The position numbers were made by a program, and so were the translations under genes. Positions 11,701 to 21,740 of a stretch of 64,000 nucleotides of DNA are shown here, in pieces; position 1 is the first letter of the stretch; each line of letters starts with the position of its first letter. The notes below the pieces were generated by a model, which was not told where the DNA came from, searched no databases, and saw nothing but the letters and a program-made list of their open reading frames with translations. The DNA is taken from NCBI GenBank assembly GCA_030544235.1, contig CM060475.1, forward strand, positions 1,573,920 through 1,637,919. The letters are read 5' to 3'. This DNA is from Lepturacanthus savala (taxonomy: Eukaryota > Chordata > Actinopteri > Scombriformes > Trichiuridae).

Positions 11701-13051
11701 TTCACACATGATGGTTGGAAACACCACTTCTTTCATCAGCAGCTCTGGATTTCTGCAGCAAAAAAAAAAAAACTAGGCCAGTAAAGTAAATAAGCCACTC
11801 TGATCTTTATTTCAAAGGAAGACATATGATATTTATCCCGATTTAAGTCAATTCGGAGAAATATTTTAAATAAAGCTGCAATGGAAAGTGAGAGGGAGCA
11901 GTGCAAGGAATAAAAGAATGACACGGCAGGATCAGGGGCGCCTCAGGGCTCTTGCTGTGCACTCATTGATTTCTCATTAGTACATTCAGACCTTGATTTC
12001 ATCAGGCACAGAAAGACAGCTAACAAAGGCACGGTAGGTACTTTGGTCTTATTTCCTGCCAGAGGGCAAATTTCCACTCTCCTTTAGCTGGTGATTAGAA
12101 AGAGAAAAAAGGGAATCTGGATTCAGTCATGTCTCTGGAATGAAACGCACTGGAAAAAAAGGCTTTGACCAGCAGGTCTCTGCCCAATTAAGTAGCCTCA
12201 CATGTTCTGTGCATCGTTTTCTGAAAGATGTTGATGCTTCATTAGTTAAAAGCTACTGTTTGTGCGTCTAAACTCTGCAGAAAAAAAAAGAAGATGACGA
12301 TCCTGGCAAGCTCAAAGAGGGACTCGGGGTATTAGACGTATCCCATTTACCTGATTCTATTCGGACAAAAAGCAGGACGGATGCTGGTCAGATATGATGA
12401 TTTCTGCACTGGATAGCTGGTCATGTGCACTGAACGGTTGGTTAGGTGCATCTTTTTGTTCAGCAAATTGGACGGGGCAAATGTGGATTTAAGTGAGGCA
12501 CATCCATTTTTAGGAAATATACAGAAGCCTCATTAGATGGCACTGTGTACTCTGCAGCCACCGAGGAGAAACTGCTGGGGAGAAACAAAAAAAAGGAGAG
12601 AATCTTTATGAGAATAAAGATATGTTTTATCTGTCCAATATGAAGAGGGGAAAAAGTGCACTATATGCGGGCATGTTAAGAGAAATGGTGCTTTTTTTTA
12701 TATTGCTGCTGGAATCAGACAAGAGAACGCATTGCTTGTGATATATCAGCCAGGAGATCAAGCGGATTGTTGCTGGATATGTTATCATATCTGTGACATC
12801 AATGAGCTTGGACGGCATTGAAAGAGAAAGATTGAAAGAGAAAACGAAAGAGAGAGAGAAGGGGTCTGAGCTTTTTTTTTTCTTCCTCCAGCTAGATAAG
12901 TGAGGAGAGATGAAAGAGGTCTCTATTGTTCTTATCAAAATGTAGAGGCTGCATTCTGCTGTTACTTTAACAGATGCAAATGCAGAAAGAGACTCACTCC
13001 CTCTATACTCTTAGCGTTTATAAAGGCAGCGCGCAGATGGAGCCTCTATCA
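11701..13051. other. No recognisable gene
   Basis: Unique sequence with homopolymer A runs near 11760 and 12280 and a GA-rich patch at 12820-12870. Frame 12627-12938 (minus) shows no known domain. Confidence 0.4.
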
Positions 13052-13085
13052 ACACACACACACACACACGCACACGCACACACGC
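13052..13085. repeat. (CA)n microsatellite with CG interruptions
   Basis: CA run interrupted by two G-for-A changes giving CGCA steps. Confidence 0.9.
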
Positions 13086-13384
13086 TACTGCTGTTGTTGC
13101 TTCTAATTAACTCGGGTTTCCCAAACAAAATAACTGCAGAGGCACAAATAATCACATCTGGGAGAGATGCACTCCGCATCAATCTGAGACAGCCGGTCTG
13201 AGAATTCCGGTGGCTGTGGGGCGGAGGGATGGGGGGGGGGTGTATTTTACTAATAGTGCAGATGATGCTGCACTTATCAAAGTGTTGTAAGATATGAGAC
13301 CAAGGGTGAGGAAACGTGAATTAAAAAGAATAAAATAAAGCGGTTACGTAAGATTGTCTAATTGGAGGTGAAAACGTATGGTGT

Positions 13385-13570
13385 CGTAGAAAAACGGGAA
13401 GAGCGCCGCGCGTTCAGAGTCGGCCTGTGAGCTGTGATTAACGACGACCGGCGCGCTTTCATCTCCTCTCCCATATAGACGCTCGGCTCGGGTGTTTGTT
13501 TAAAACGTGTTTGATCATCCGAACGCCGCGAGTTATGGGCGATGTCAGCGTGGCGGGGGGATAGCCGAAA
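13385..13570. promoter_or_regulatory. CpG-rich regulatory-looking block
   Basis: Dense CpG (GCGCCGCGCG, CGACGACCGGCGCGC, CGAACGCCGCGAG) inside AT-rich surroundings. In a methylated fish genome this suggests protection from CpG decay, as at an unmethylated regulatory element. No coding frame. Confidence 0.35.
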
Positions 13571-13944
13571 AATAGGGAAATAAGTCGAAATAAAACGAAA
13601 TCACCTTATAGTGAAGTTGGTTAATAAATCATCAACCGAGCTTCCTGCATCAGTAAGAAACTATTACGGGGATTGTTTGTTTGGTGAATATCATCTGGGC
13701 TAAACTGCTTTAATTAATTAGCAATGATGTACTGTAAACATTTACAGTTCCTGATAACCTGCCAAACCAACATGCATTGTTATATGAATGATTCATTAAT
13801 TCAAGATTCCCTATAGACATGTTAAACAATACATGTTTTTTTCTTAGAATTAAAATGTGTCAGTGAGTTATATCTTTAAAAATGACATCTACTGCTTTTC
13901 CATCATGAAAAATATTAAAACTGCTTGACTCAAAGTCTTCTTAT
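13571..13944. other. AT-rich, no recognised feature
   Basis: AT-rich unique sequence with a TTAATTAATTAG patch near 13710. Confidence 0.35.
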
Positions 13945-14045
13945 TGATCCCTTACAATAAGCCCTAGGCCTATTTTTTCAGTTTTCCTGCTATAAATGAT
14001 AATAAATATGGAATATCTCTACAACATGTGAGGTGACTACACAAG
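13945..14045 (-). mobile_element. piggyBac-like MITE fragment, copy V
   Basis: AGGCCTATTTTTTCAG, then CTGCTATAAATGATAATA, matches the terminal part of the adjacent full copy (14062-14453) in the same orientation. CTACAACATGTGAGGTGACTAC here is the reverse complement of sequence at about 46885-46915 in copy IV. It sits about 15 bases from the full copy, so two family members lie head to tail. Confidence 0.6.
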
Positions 14046-14061
14046 TATCAGAATCAATTAA

Positions 14062-14453
14062 CCACTTAAGCCTCAGGCCTATTTTTAGTTTTTCTGCTGT
14101 AAATGATAATATATATCCATAATAATATGGAAAAGCGCACAAAGGTTACATACATAAGTGTTTAAAGACCAGTTATTTGTCCATAAAATCATAGAAATTA
14201 CACTGAACATGAAGAATATATCCTGTAAGATGTTTAAAAGGGAAATTATACAGGACCCAATTAAATAATCACACAAACAGCTCAAATCTAAATATATCTA
14301 AATAAATATCAAAGTCGTTGTTAGTTGCAGCCCTACTACTATGATGTGGATATTAATGATATATACTGATACTGTAACATTGTGTTTTACTACAGATAAA
14401 TATACTTTTCATGAAGTTTTCTCGTGTAATATACGACTTTGGATTTTAACAGG
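14062..14453 (-). mobile_element. piggyBac-like MITE, copy II
   Basis: Flanked by TTAA at 14058-14061 and 14454-14457. Termini are 5'-CCACTTAAG and TTAACAGG-3', the same pair as copy I (3834-4195) in opposite orientation. Includes the hAT-like motif GTTAGTTGCAGCCCTACTAC at about 14322-14341. The frame 14085-14285 is accidental. Confidence 0.75.
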
Positions 14454-14457
14454 TTAA

Positions 14458-14699
14458 GTGGCTTTAACTGGAGGCTTTAAGTTCCATCCTCACACTTAAT
14501 ACTAGACCATGATTGGCTTCCAAAATAGCTGTGACATCAAAAGTCTTGCTCATAAGCCTCTGATCTTTCTGTTGATGCTTTTGCGTTTCCCCCCGTAGCA
14601 GACAAATGTGAAAACGGCTTTCAATCCTTAAACTCTGCACGTTCATCATTCTGCACAGCGGAGCTCGAATCAATCCAAGTAACAATAAGCAACGCACGT
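14458..14699. other. No recognisable feature
   Basis: Unique sequence. The minus frame 14464-14697 has no domain signature. Confidence 0.35.
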
Positions 14700-15010
14700 G
14701 TTTGAGTGGAGGGAGACTTTAATGATTCATGAGCCACTAAAATGTCAGTGGTTTATACAACCCGGTGACTAAAAGTCCTCTATGCCTTATTAGAAAATGG
14801 CACCGCGGTCTACCGTGTTCTAGTTAAATAAGAGAGAAAATCAAGTTTGCGGAAAAAATCCCAAACTGACTGGGAGGAGAGCCCCGCTCATAAATAAACG
14901 ATTCGCCCATCCGTTGCCCTGAAGGTGCCGACGCTACTTTTCATCACATTATTTCAATCAATCCTCTAATCTCGTGTCCTTCTGACTAACACCTGCCTCG
15001 GCTGTTGACG
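14700..15010. promoter_or_regulatory. Candidate conserved non-coding block
   Basis: Complex, non-repetitive sequence with scattered CpGs and no open frame, bounded by lower-complexity DNA. Assigned by texture only. Confidence 0.3.
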
Positions 15011-15832
15011 CAGGCTGGAAGGATGCGTCCTGTGATCAAACATCTATATCTCCTCTCGCCTCCCGCCGCACCAAAAAGCTCCTGCTGCACCAGGCGTGAC
15101 TATGCACCAGGGCGGTAAATGAAGAGGAGAGGCAGGTGTGTGTGTGTGCATTGAGGGGTGGGGGGCGTGTATCTTCATCAAGCAGGGTCCTTAGGGATGG
15201 TGGATTAACGAGAAGAAACACTGGCTGCACGAACAAGTGTCCAGATGTATGAATATGAAAAACTGTGTGTGTGTGTGTAGTTATTTATACTTTATGTTTC
15301 CCTCCATTACATTATTAATCCAGAAAGACACGTTTTCATTGACAAACTTTCACAATTCAACAAACCACACACCGGACGACCCCCCCCTACCACCACCCCC
15401 AGGATAAATCGATGATTTCACCCAAAACACCGACTCACGCGCATCACAAACCGGCTTCACCCGGTCAGAGAACAGTTGGCGCTGCACAGTCATGAAATAG
15501 AAATGATGTTGTGTTCAGAAACTGGAGTCTGTGTTTGCTTCAAATTGCGAAGCAGTGAATGAAACGGTAGTGTATATGCTGCAGCTATCAGTGAAGCTGC
15601 TTGCTGATGCTGCCTGTAGCAGCCTGATGGCAGCTACTCATGGTAAATGCTGTTCAAACCATTGAAGCCTTAATATACTGAAATGTTACTCATACAGTCT
15701 ATAACAATAATCCCCCCAAAAAATTCTGTACATGGGATAAATAGGTTTTTGTTAAAATTAGTTACTGACTCAACTGATATAATTATGTATATATCTGTAT
15801 ATTAATGGGTTAAGGAGCTTTTTCTTGGTTCA
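15011..15832. other. Unique sequence with short GT runs
   Basis: GT runs at about 15137-15148 and 15264-15279, a C-rich patch near 15380-15402, otherwise unremarkable. No gene recognised. Confidence 0.4.
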
Positions 15833-16002
15833 CAGTGGTGTGAAAATGATCTTTTATTTTTTTGCATGTTTGTCACATTTCAGATCATCAAACAAATCTA
15901 AATATTGGTCAAAGACAACACTGCCCCTAATAAAACACAACTTGGTGTAGTAGAACCCGCCCGACAAAGTGAAATCGACCAAAAGATCCTCAAAAGCCAG
16001 AC

Positions 16003-16060
16003 ATCATCTAGAGATCTAAAGAAATTCAGGTATAGATGAGAAAGAAAGTGATTGTCCAGG
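16003..16060 (+). pseudogene. Tc1-like transposase N-terminus, degenerate
   Basis: Read from 16006 the frame gives I-stop-RSKEIQV-stop-MRKKVIVQ. In fish Tc1 transposases of this type the protein begins with Met-Pro and then RSKEIQ. Here the start codon is ATC, the next codon is TAG (16009-16011), and a further TAG follows, so it cannot be translated from its own start. In intact relatives this region leads into the helix-turn-helix that binds the terminal repeats. The identification comes from the RSKEIQ...MRKKVI match; no promoter or neighbouring gene suggests reuse. Confidence 0.65.
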
Positions 16061-16075
16061 AAAGAAATCCCAAAA

Positions 16076-16220
16076 GTTAAACTTCTGTTCTCCAGACCAC
16101 AGAGTATTTTACCAAAGGTCTTGGAGATCATCAAGATGTTTTCTGACAAAATTGAGACAGGCCTTAATGTTCTTTTTGCTCAGCAGTGGTTTTCGTCTTG
16201 GAACTTTTTGACCTTAAATC
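16076..16220 (-). pseudogene. Tc1-like transposase catalytic-domain scrap, inverted
   Basis: Read on the minus strand this segment gives KNIKACLNFVRKHLDDLQDLW, then a stop and WSGEQKFNF. In intact relatives the corresponding stretch is followed by a WTDET-type motif carrying the first catalytic aspartate; here that position reads WSGEQ and the frame is broken. The segment runs opposite to the N-terminal scrap at 16003-16060, so an inversion or a fold-back rearrangement happened within the element. It is not functional. Confidence 0.6.
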
Positions 16221-16649
16221 AGGCAAGTGAGGCCTGAGGTTCATCGGATGTTGTTGGGGGATCTTTTGTTTACTTTCTTTCTCATTTATTCCTGCATTTC
16301 TTCAGATCTCGGCGTGATGTCTGGCTCTTGAGGATCTTTTGGTCTGCTTCACTTTGTCATGCAGGTCCTATTTAAGTAATTATTGATTAAGAACAGGTGT
16401 CGCAGTAATCAGTCCTGTGTGTGGCTAAAGAAATTGAACTCAGGTGTGATAAACTAGAGTTAAATTAGGTTTTAACGGGGTACAATCACGTTTTTGCACA
16501 GAGCCATGGAGCTTTGGATTTTTTTCTCTACTCTACCCAATTGTAGAAACTGTAATGCATTGTCTTTCATTAATATTTAAATCTATTTGATGATCTGACA
16601 CATTTAAGTATGACAACCATGCAAAATAAATAAATAAATCCCAGCACTG

Positions 16650-17240
16650 TTTATAGATATGATGAAAAAAAACGGTGAACTTCCCTGGAAAAACTGCACC
16701 TTTGCCCTACTCACCTCCCAGGAGGATCTGAGAATTACAGTGTGTGTGTGTGTGTCAGGGTACACTTTAAAGATGTGTGTAAGAGGAAGCAGCATTTGCC
16801 ACCCTGGACCCCGGAGGAGAAATGCCCTCTGAGTATAATTGCTATGGATCCCCCCCGCTTGCATAAACAGCGTTATCGCAGTTCGTCTAATGAGCATAAA
16901 GGGGGGGTTGTTTCCTGGGGGTGGGGGGGGGCTTTTCTCCTTCTTCTCATCGTGGCCTCTTTATCATCATAAAAGCAATTAGCACAAAGGTCGGATTTGT
17001 GTAGACAGTGAAAGTGGGCTCGGTTGACGCTCCTCGCAGTTCGTTAAACGGCGCCGTTGGTGGGCGCAGGCAAGCGTGGTGTAAGGTCAAGTGTTTCCTC
17101 CGAATTCGCCTCTTTAGGTTGAATATTGTAAAGTTACGTCATCCTCCATGTTTCATCCGTATCGGCCCAGTCGTGTAAAAGCAGCACTTGTTGAAGGCCA
17201 TTTAGGCCATGTCGTTCCAGTTAAAGGTCCCATAGTGTAC
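16650..17240. promoter_or_regulatory. Candidate conserved non-coding block with a short GT run
   Basis: After a GT run at 16740-16755 the sequence 16810-17130 is complex and CpG-retaining, with AAGCAATTAGCACAAAGG near 16973 as a homeodomain-type core. G runs at 16900-16932 interrupt it. Overlapping frames (16604-16972) show no domain. Confidence 0.3.
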
Positions 17241-17278
17241 ATTTTTTCCAGGGTTTGAGTCAAAGTTTTAATCCTTAA

Positions 17279-17508
17279 AGGGATAGTTCAACATTTTTGG
17301 AAAATTCGCCAAATCATCATTATTCCAATAGTCATAGCAATGGTCAATGTGAAGGTCACAACTCAGCATTTGGGATTTGGTTTGATTGTGTATTTGCTGA
17401 GTTTGATGAAGGAAACCAAACTATACCATTAGCTGTGTAGTAGTAATGTGTTATGACGATGGGAATCATGACGATGGGCACATTTTCAAAAAATGTTGAA
17501 CTACCCCT
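17279..17508. mobile_element. Kolobok-like MITE with TTAA target duplication
   Basis: A 230-bp element flanked by TTAA at 17275-17278 and 17509-17512. Terminal inverted repeats are AGGGATAGTTCAACATTTTT on the left and its near-complement ending GTTGAACTACCCCT on the right. TTAA duplication with purine 5' ends fits Kolobok better than piggyBac, which starts CC. No coding capacity. Confidence 0.75.
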
Positions 17509-17512
17509 TTAA

Positions 17513-17804
17513 CAAGACAGTACTTTCACATCTCTTTCAACCTTCTCTGGAGCTCCAGAAAAAATCAGATATTTTTTTCTGATTAATATTAATGAGCCTC
17601 TCCTCTGCTTGGTTGATTTGAATAGCTGTGAACGGGGCCATTAAGATACAGCTAGACCATCTCATATCCACAAAACTGTCCAAATCTCACTTTTATTCTA
17701 AGTATGAAATGATATTTTAATAAATAACTTTAAATAGCTCAGTTTCTGTTTCAACATGACACTTCACACCGGACCAGGATTATTTTTTTTATACTGAGAT
17801 ACTT
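17513..17804. other. No recognisable feature
   Basis: AT-rich unique sequence; it may include decayed interior of the neighbouring Tc1-type fragment. Confidence 0.3.
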
Positions 17805-17905
17805 TAGATATTGCACCAAAAACCAGACATTTGCAGCTCAAATCCTCATTTACCACATTACCAATGTATAGAGTGTATTTCTGATTAGTTTAAAGTTATC
17901 CTCAT
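17805..17905 (-). mobile_element. Tc1/mariner-like terminal-region fragment
   Basis: The reverse complement contains AAACTAATCAGAAATACACT and CTGCAAATGTCTGG, shared with 26275-26420 and 868-1055 respectively. These overlaps link all three as pieces of one family. Confidence 0.6.
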
Positions 17906-18460
17906 TGAAAAAACAGTGCTTTTCTTTCAAAAATAAGGAAATTTCAAAGTGAAAGTATTCAGCTGTTAATCTGGCCTCCTTACTCACACTGACACATTCA
18001 ACTTCACTGCTCCTTGTTTCATTGGTGCACAGAGCTGTGAATTATTTTGAAGTTAAATCCACCGGCGGGGCGGCTACACATAAAGATGACGGGTGATTTA
18101 TTTTGCCCCGGAATCATCTGGGCACAAATGAAGTGCCGGGTCTTCCCTGTTATGATGTTCCAGATATTCAAGCGGCCATGTCAATATGAGGATAGAGTGC
18201 GGCGGCGAAAACATACTGCGCTGATGTGTGAGGAGTTGTCACGCTTCCTGTAAAAATGTCTAGGTTCGACGGAAGTGATTCATCTTTCCAATAGAGAGAA
18301 ACCACAGTATATAACCGCTCGCCTGTGGTCAGCCTTGTAAATGAAGGGGGTTACTGCGAAGGTGCCCTTGAGAGATCCGTGTGTGTGTGTTTATGTGAGC
18401 GCGTGTGTAATCCAGCGGGTGAAGCGGGCAAAGTAGAGGGAGGTTTGATGTCTCCCACAC
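17906..18460. promoter_or_regulatory. Unique sequence, part possibly conserved
   Basis: 18040-18260 is CpG-retaining (ACCGGCGGGGCGG, GTGCGGCGGCGAAA) and complex; the rest is ordinary. A short GT run lies at 18380-18391. The frame 18047-18253 has no known domain and no splice context. Confidence 0.25.
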
Positions 18461-18889
18461 ATAAACCATGATTAACACAGTTGGGTTTCAAAGATCTGAG
18501 CGGCGCCAAGAAATAGCGCTTAACTGCACTCATGCAAGTACACAGCGATGCACGAGGGGCGCACAAACATGCCCCCATACTGAGACGGGGGAGAAAAGAA
18601 AGAAAAAAAAAAGGCGGCCGCTAAATTACTCCTCCCGCGCCATGCCCCGAGTTTTTATATACGGCGCATTACAAATCATTATGCTCTATTCATTCGCTCT
18701 CTTCAGACAATGGCTCTCACTTGAAAACAATTAGAGTGCAATGACACAAACTCTCGCCGAAAGTGGCACCGTTAGTTAAAAGGACTGAAAATGATACAGA
18801 TGATTCACACAGAGACTTGGGGAGAGCCACGCTATTTAACAAAAGCCAATTGACCTCCGTGTCCCCGCCTCCGCTGCCCGCCACTGTCG
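18461..18889. promoter_or_regulatory. Candidate conserved non-coding element
   Basis: Complex sequence with AT cores (CATGATTAACACAG at 18469, CATTACAAATCATTATGC near 18667, AACAATTAGAGTGC near 18726) and many CpGs, no repeats, and no frame with a recognisable product. Inferred regulatory DNA. Confidence 0.35.
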
Positions 18890-18905
18890 CCCCCCCCCCC
18901 CCCCC
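18890..18905. repeat. C16 homopolymer
   Basis: Sixteen consecutive cytosines; potential G-rich structure on the other strand. Confidence 0.95.
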
Positions 18906-18919
18906 ACCCACGCTCATGT

Positions 18920-19075
18920 GATTGAACCGCGGCGTAATCTGTCATTCAGTGCTGCCGCGCTGCTGAGATTTCATTACAATAGGAGCTAATATGAGAAAAG
19001 CAATTATTCCGCTCCCATAATGCACTACTTCAGCACAACGGTGACCTTTCCGTCTGTGATTGTTCATTTTCAAAA
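18920..19075. promoter_or_regulatory. Candidate conserved non-coding element
   Basis: Short, complex AT-core-rich block (TTTCATTACAATAGG near 18969, GCAATTATTCCGC near 19000) between a C homopolymer and an A homopolymer. Inference only. Confidence 0.35.
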
Positions 19076-19790
19076 AAAAAAAAAAAAGTGGTTCGCGACG
19101 GTGAATATACATGAATATCAACACGGCGGAGGGAATATTCAATCTCACCTCGTGCGGGCGGAAAAGGTAACAAAACTAATTTAAGTTTCGTTAAATCAGA
19201 CCCGCGGTCGCAGTGGACTGCCTGAACACTAATCAATGGTGGTTGCCATGGCGATATATTCTACGAAGTTAGTCTTCATGCGCTCGTCACCAGCACCTGT
19301 GTCAGCAGGAATTCTTGAGGAGGTTTCAGCCCACGATCCGACGTCTAGAAAACGCTCGTCATGAATTCGATTCTCTATGAAAAAAAAAAAAGGCTTTGAA
19401 GAACCTTCAGACAAACGCAGGAGGTTAAACAGAGCTGCTGCAACACTTCTGTCGGACTGACTAACTCACACATTAAGGCTTAATGCTACAAACGATCCAT
19501 TACACAGGTGTTATGGCGGTGAATATGTAATAACCTAATCCTTGAATAAAAGATGACTCCAACTCTTTCATTTGTCATTTCCAGAATAAAATATCTTATA
19601 TACAGACCTCATAAACCCTAAAGTTAGACAAGAGAATGAAAACCGCCTTTGCTGCAGACATCAAACCTCAGTGTCCAAATGTGTAACTATTGAAAGCAGC
19701 TGCACAGAAAATAGAAGATATCAGGCATAAAGAATGTGGCAAAAAAGCAGGAGAAATTTAGTGTTACACATCCTTTAATTTGCAAGAGAT
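19076..19790. other. Unique sequence, partly CpG-retaining
   Basis: A homopolymer at 19072-19086 and another near 19380. 19130-19350 is complex with CpGs; 19440-19790 is ordinary AT-rich DNA. No gene recognised. Confidence 0.35.
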
Positions 19791-19794
19791 ACGG

Positions 19795-20056
19795 CACTGA
19801 CAAAAAATAAGAGACCACTACAACGTTATCAATTTTTCTGATTTTCTACGACTACCAGGTATGTGTTTGGGGAAAAGGAACAATTTTGTTTGAGTAAATA
19901 CACTACTGACAACATTTCCCCCATATTCCAGATAAAAATATTATCATTTAAAAGATTTATTTGCAGAAAATTGTCAAAAAAGACACCATGTAATACATGT
20001 AGAGATGCTGATTTCAGAAAAACAAAATGCAGTGGTGTCTATATTTTTCATACATG
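19795..20056 (+). mobile_element. Tc1-like MITE
   Basis: Left end CACTGACAAAAAATAAGAGA followed by CCACT mirrors right end AGTGGTGTCTATATTTTTCA. The interior (TACTGACAACATTTCCCCCA, AAAAATATTATCATTTAAAA) matches, from memory, the 5' flank of a fish Tc1-like family. Transposase sequence is missing. The frame 19863-20057 is accidental. Confidence 0.65.
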
Positions 20057-20059
20057 AGT

Positions 20060-20830
20060 CTGGCTCCAGAAATGCTGTTGACTACATTTCCCATAATGCA
20101 ACAGTGACAGCTCCTTTTGCATTTAGTATTTTCCGAAGTGACAAAGCGCCTCTAAAAATCTACAGAAGACTATTATGCGACTGATTTCGCAGGCTGCAGT
20201 GACAAAACGGCTGCCATGTACAATCCACTCAGTAAGATAACTGAGGAGGGGGGAAAAAAAAATCAATGGACCCGAACACACAAAAATCCAGCTTTCACAA
20301 GAAGGTAAGAATGGTTATAATGCGATGGTGAAGACATCCGTATAATGACAATCCGGGAGAAAACATTGAGAGTACTGACCACTGGCGTCTAATTGGCCAA
20401 TCGCTCATTCTAATTGTATCTCGGGCTACTGATTCCTCCGGATGACTAGAACATGCGTTTTATCGAAACAGAAACGTCAGATATTTTCCAGAATACCCTG
20501 AAATTTCTGCTGACGTGACCTACTAACATAAGTGTAGCCCCGCTATACTGACTCTGACCAATTAGGGTCGTATTGGGATCCGTGATGTGTTCTACCGCTG
20601 CAAAATTGCACAACTGTGCATCTTCCTGGGAAATTAACCATATGCCTTTCATAGAAAAAAGAGGTTCCCAGAATTGAAGAAATAGAACCTTTTTTTGGCT
20701 TAAGAAATTATTTTCGGTGCAAAACATTTAATGCATTTCTAAAACATCCATCAGTTAATAATTAATGTTTAAAAAAAAAAGGGCATCGTAAAGTATCAAA
20801 AGTTTTTCATAAGGGCAATCAAACAGCAAC
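20060..20830. other. No recognisable gene
   Basis: Unique sequence with short A runs. The minus frame 20446-20727 has no domain match that I know. Confidence 0.4.
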
Positions 20831-21149
20831 TTTTTAAGCAGGCGCTGCGAGGCGGCGAGTTAAATACTCAAGAGAAAGTGGTTGCTCTCTGCTTCTGGAT
20901 GCCAGGAAGGGAAAAAAGAAAGAAAGAAAGAAATCTGCTTCTCCCTGCATCTGAACTCATATCTTCCCCTCCGTGTTTGTGCTACCCCTCACTGCGCAAC
21001 CTCCTTTTTCTCATTCTCTTCTTTCTCTGTTTGATTTCTCAGAGCTTGTCGTCCTCGGCTTGTCCAAGAGACTCCGCGTCATTAAATATTCATCTGCTCT
21101 CATCAATTGCTCCCGCAGTCCTTTTGGAAGAGGGAGAGAAGGGTGGGAG
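20831..21149. other. Unique sequence, possible regulatory fragment
   Basis: 20840-20880 is CpG-retaining (GGCGCTGCGAGGCGGCGAG). The frame 20878-21195 runs into a GT repeat and is low complexity. Confidence 0.25.
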
Positions 21150-21192
21150 GGTGTGTGTGTGTGTGTGTGTTGGGTGGTTGGGGGGGGGGGGG
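21150..21192. repeat. (GT)n followed by G13
   Basis: GT run at 21150-21170 and a 13-base G run at 21180-21192. Confidence 0.9.
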
Positions 21193-21239
21193 TAGAAAAA
21201 AAATGACATTGAATTATTCAGGGCTCCAATCAGGGCTAT

Positions 21240-21740
21240 TTCTGGCGACTGCCTTGACTTAAATGAGGTGGCCCAGCGGGCTCCAGTGTTTGTGTTTTGA
21301 TGTCATGTCCATCCACGGCTGTCATAATTACAGGCATTACACCATTATGCAGGGGTCATCGACTAGCTGCTTTTCTATTGGCTGCAATCTCCGATCGTTG
21401 CCACACGGCTCACAGACTTCAATAGATCAGCTAAATAGCAAAATGATCTTTTTTTTTCTTATGCGCAGATAAGGAGCAAAAAAAAATAAAAAAACACCCA
21501 CAGATTAAAGCTGTTTTATATGCCTTACATGATATGTTAGTCCAAGCATCAAACCAGAATAAAGCAGATGTGATCACTCAGTCTTCATGGGCCGGGGGAT
21601 CTTTGTAAGAAAAGAGATCACAAACAGCAATCTTTTCCGAAGCAAGAGAACATTCAGTCTGGACGACCTCATTTAAAATGGACAGATTGCAGATGATTTT
21701 CTTTTTAAGGCCACGGAGCAGCATTTCTCACATGAAGGGG
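21240..21740. promoter_or_regulatory. Candidate conserved non-coding block
   Basis: Complex sequence with GTCATAATTACAGG near 21321 and CACCATTATGCAGG near 21340, then a second complex stretch from about 21520. An A-rich interruption lies at 21478-21495. No coding frame. Confidence 0.35.

Larger units (their letters stand above)
15833..16649 (+). mobile_element. Tc1-like transposon relic with an inverted internal segment
   Basis: Left end CAGTGGTGTGAAAA, then TTTTTTTGCATGTTTGTCAC, is mirrored at the right by ATTTAAGTATGACAACCATG. A second mirrored pair is TGGTCTGCTTCACTTTGTCA (about 16337-16356) against the 15965-15985 region. Between them only scraps of transposase survive: a broken N-terminus in plus orientation (about 16003-16060) and a DDE-region piece in minus orientation (about 16076-16220). 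It is therefore a fold-back, non-autonomous derivative. Family assignment rests on recall of fish Tc1 elements. Confidence 0.75.
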
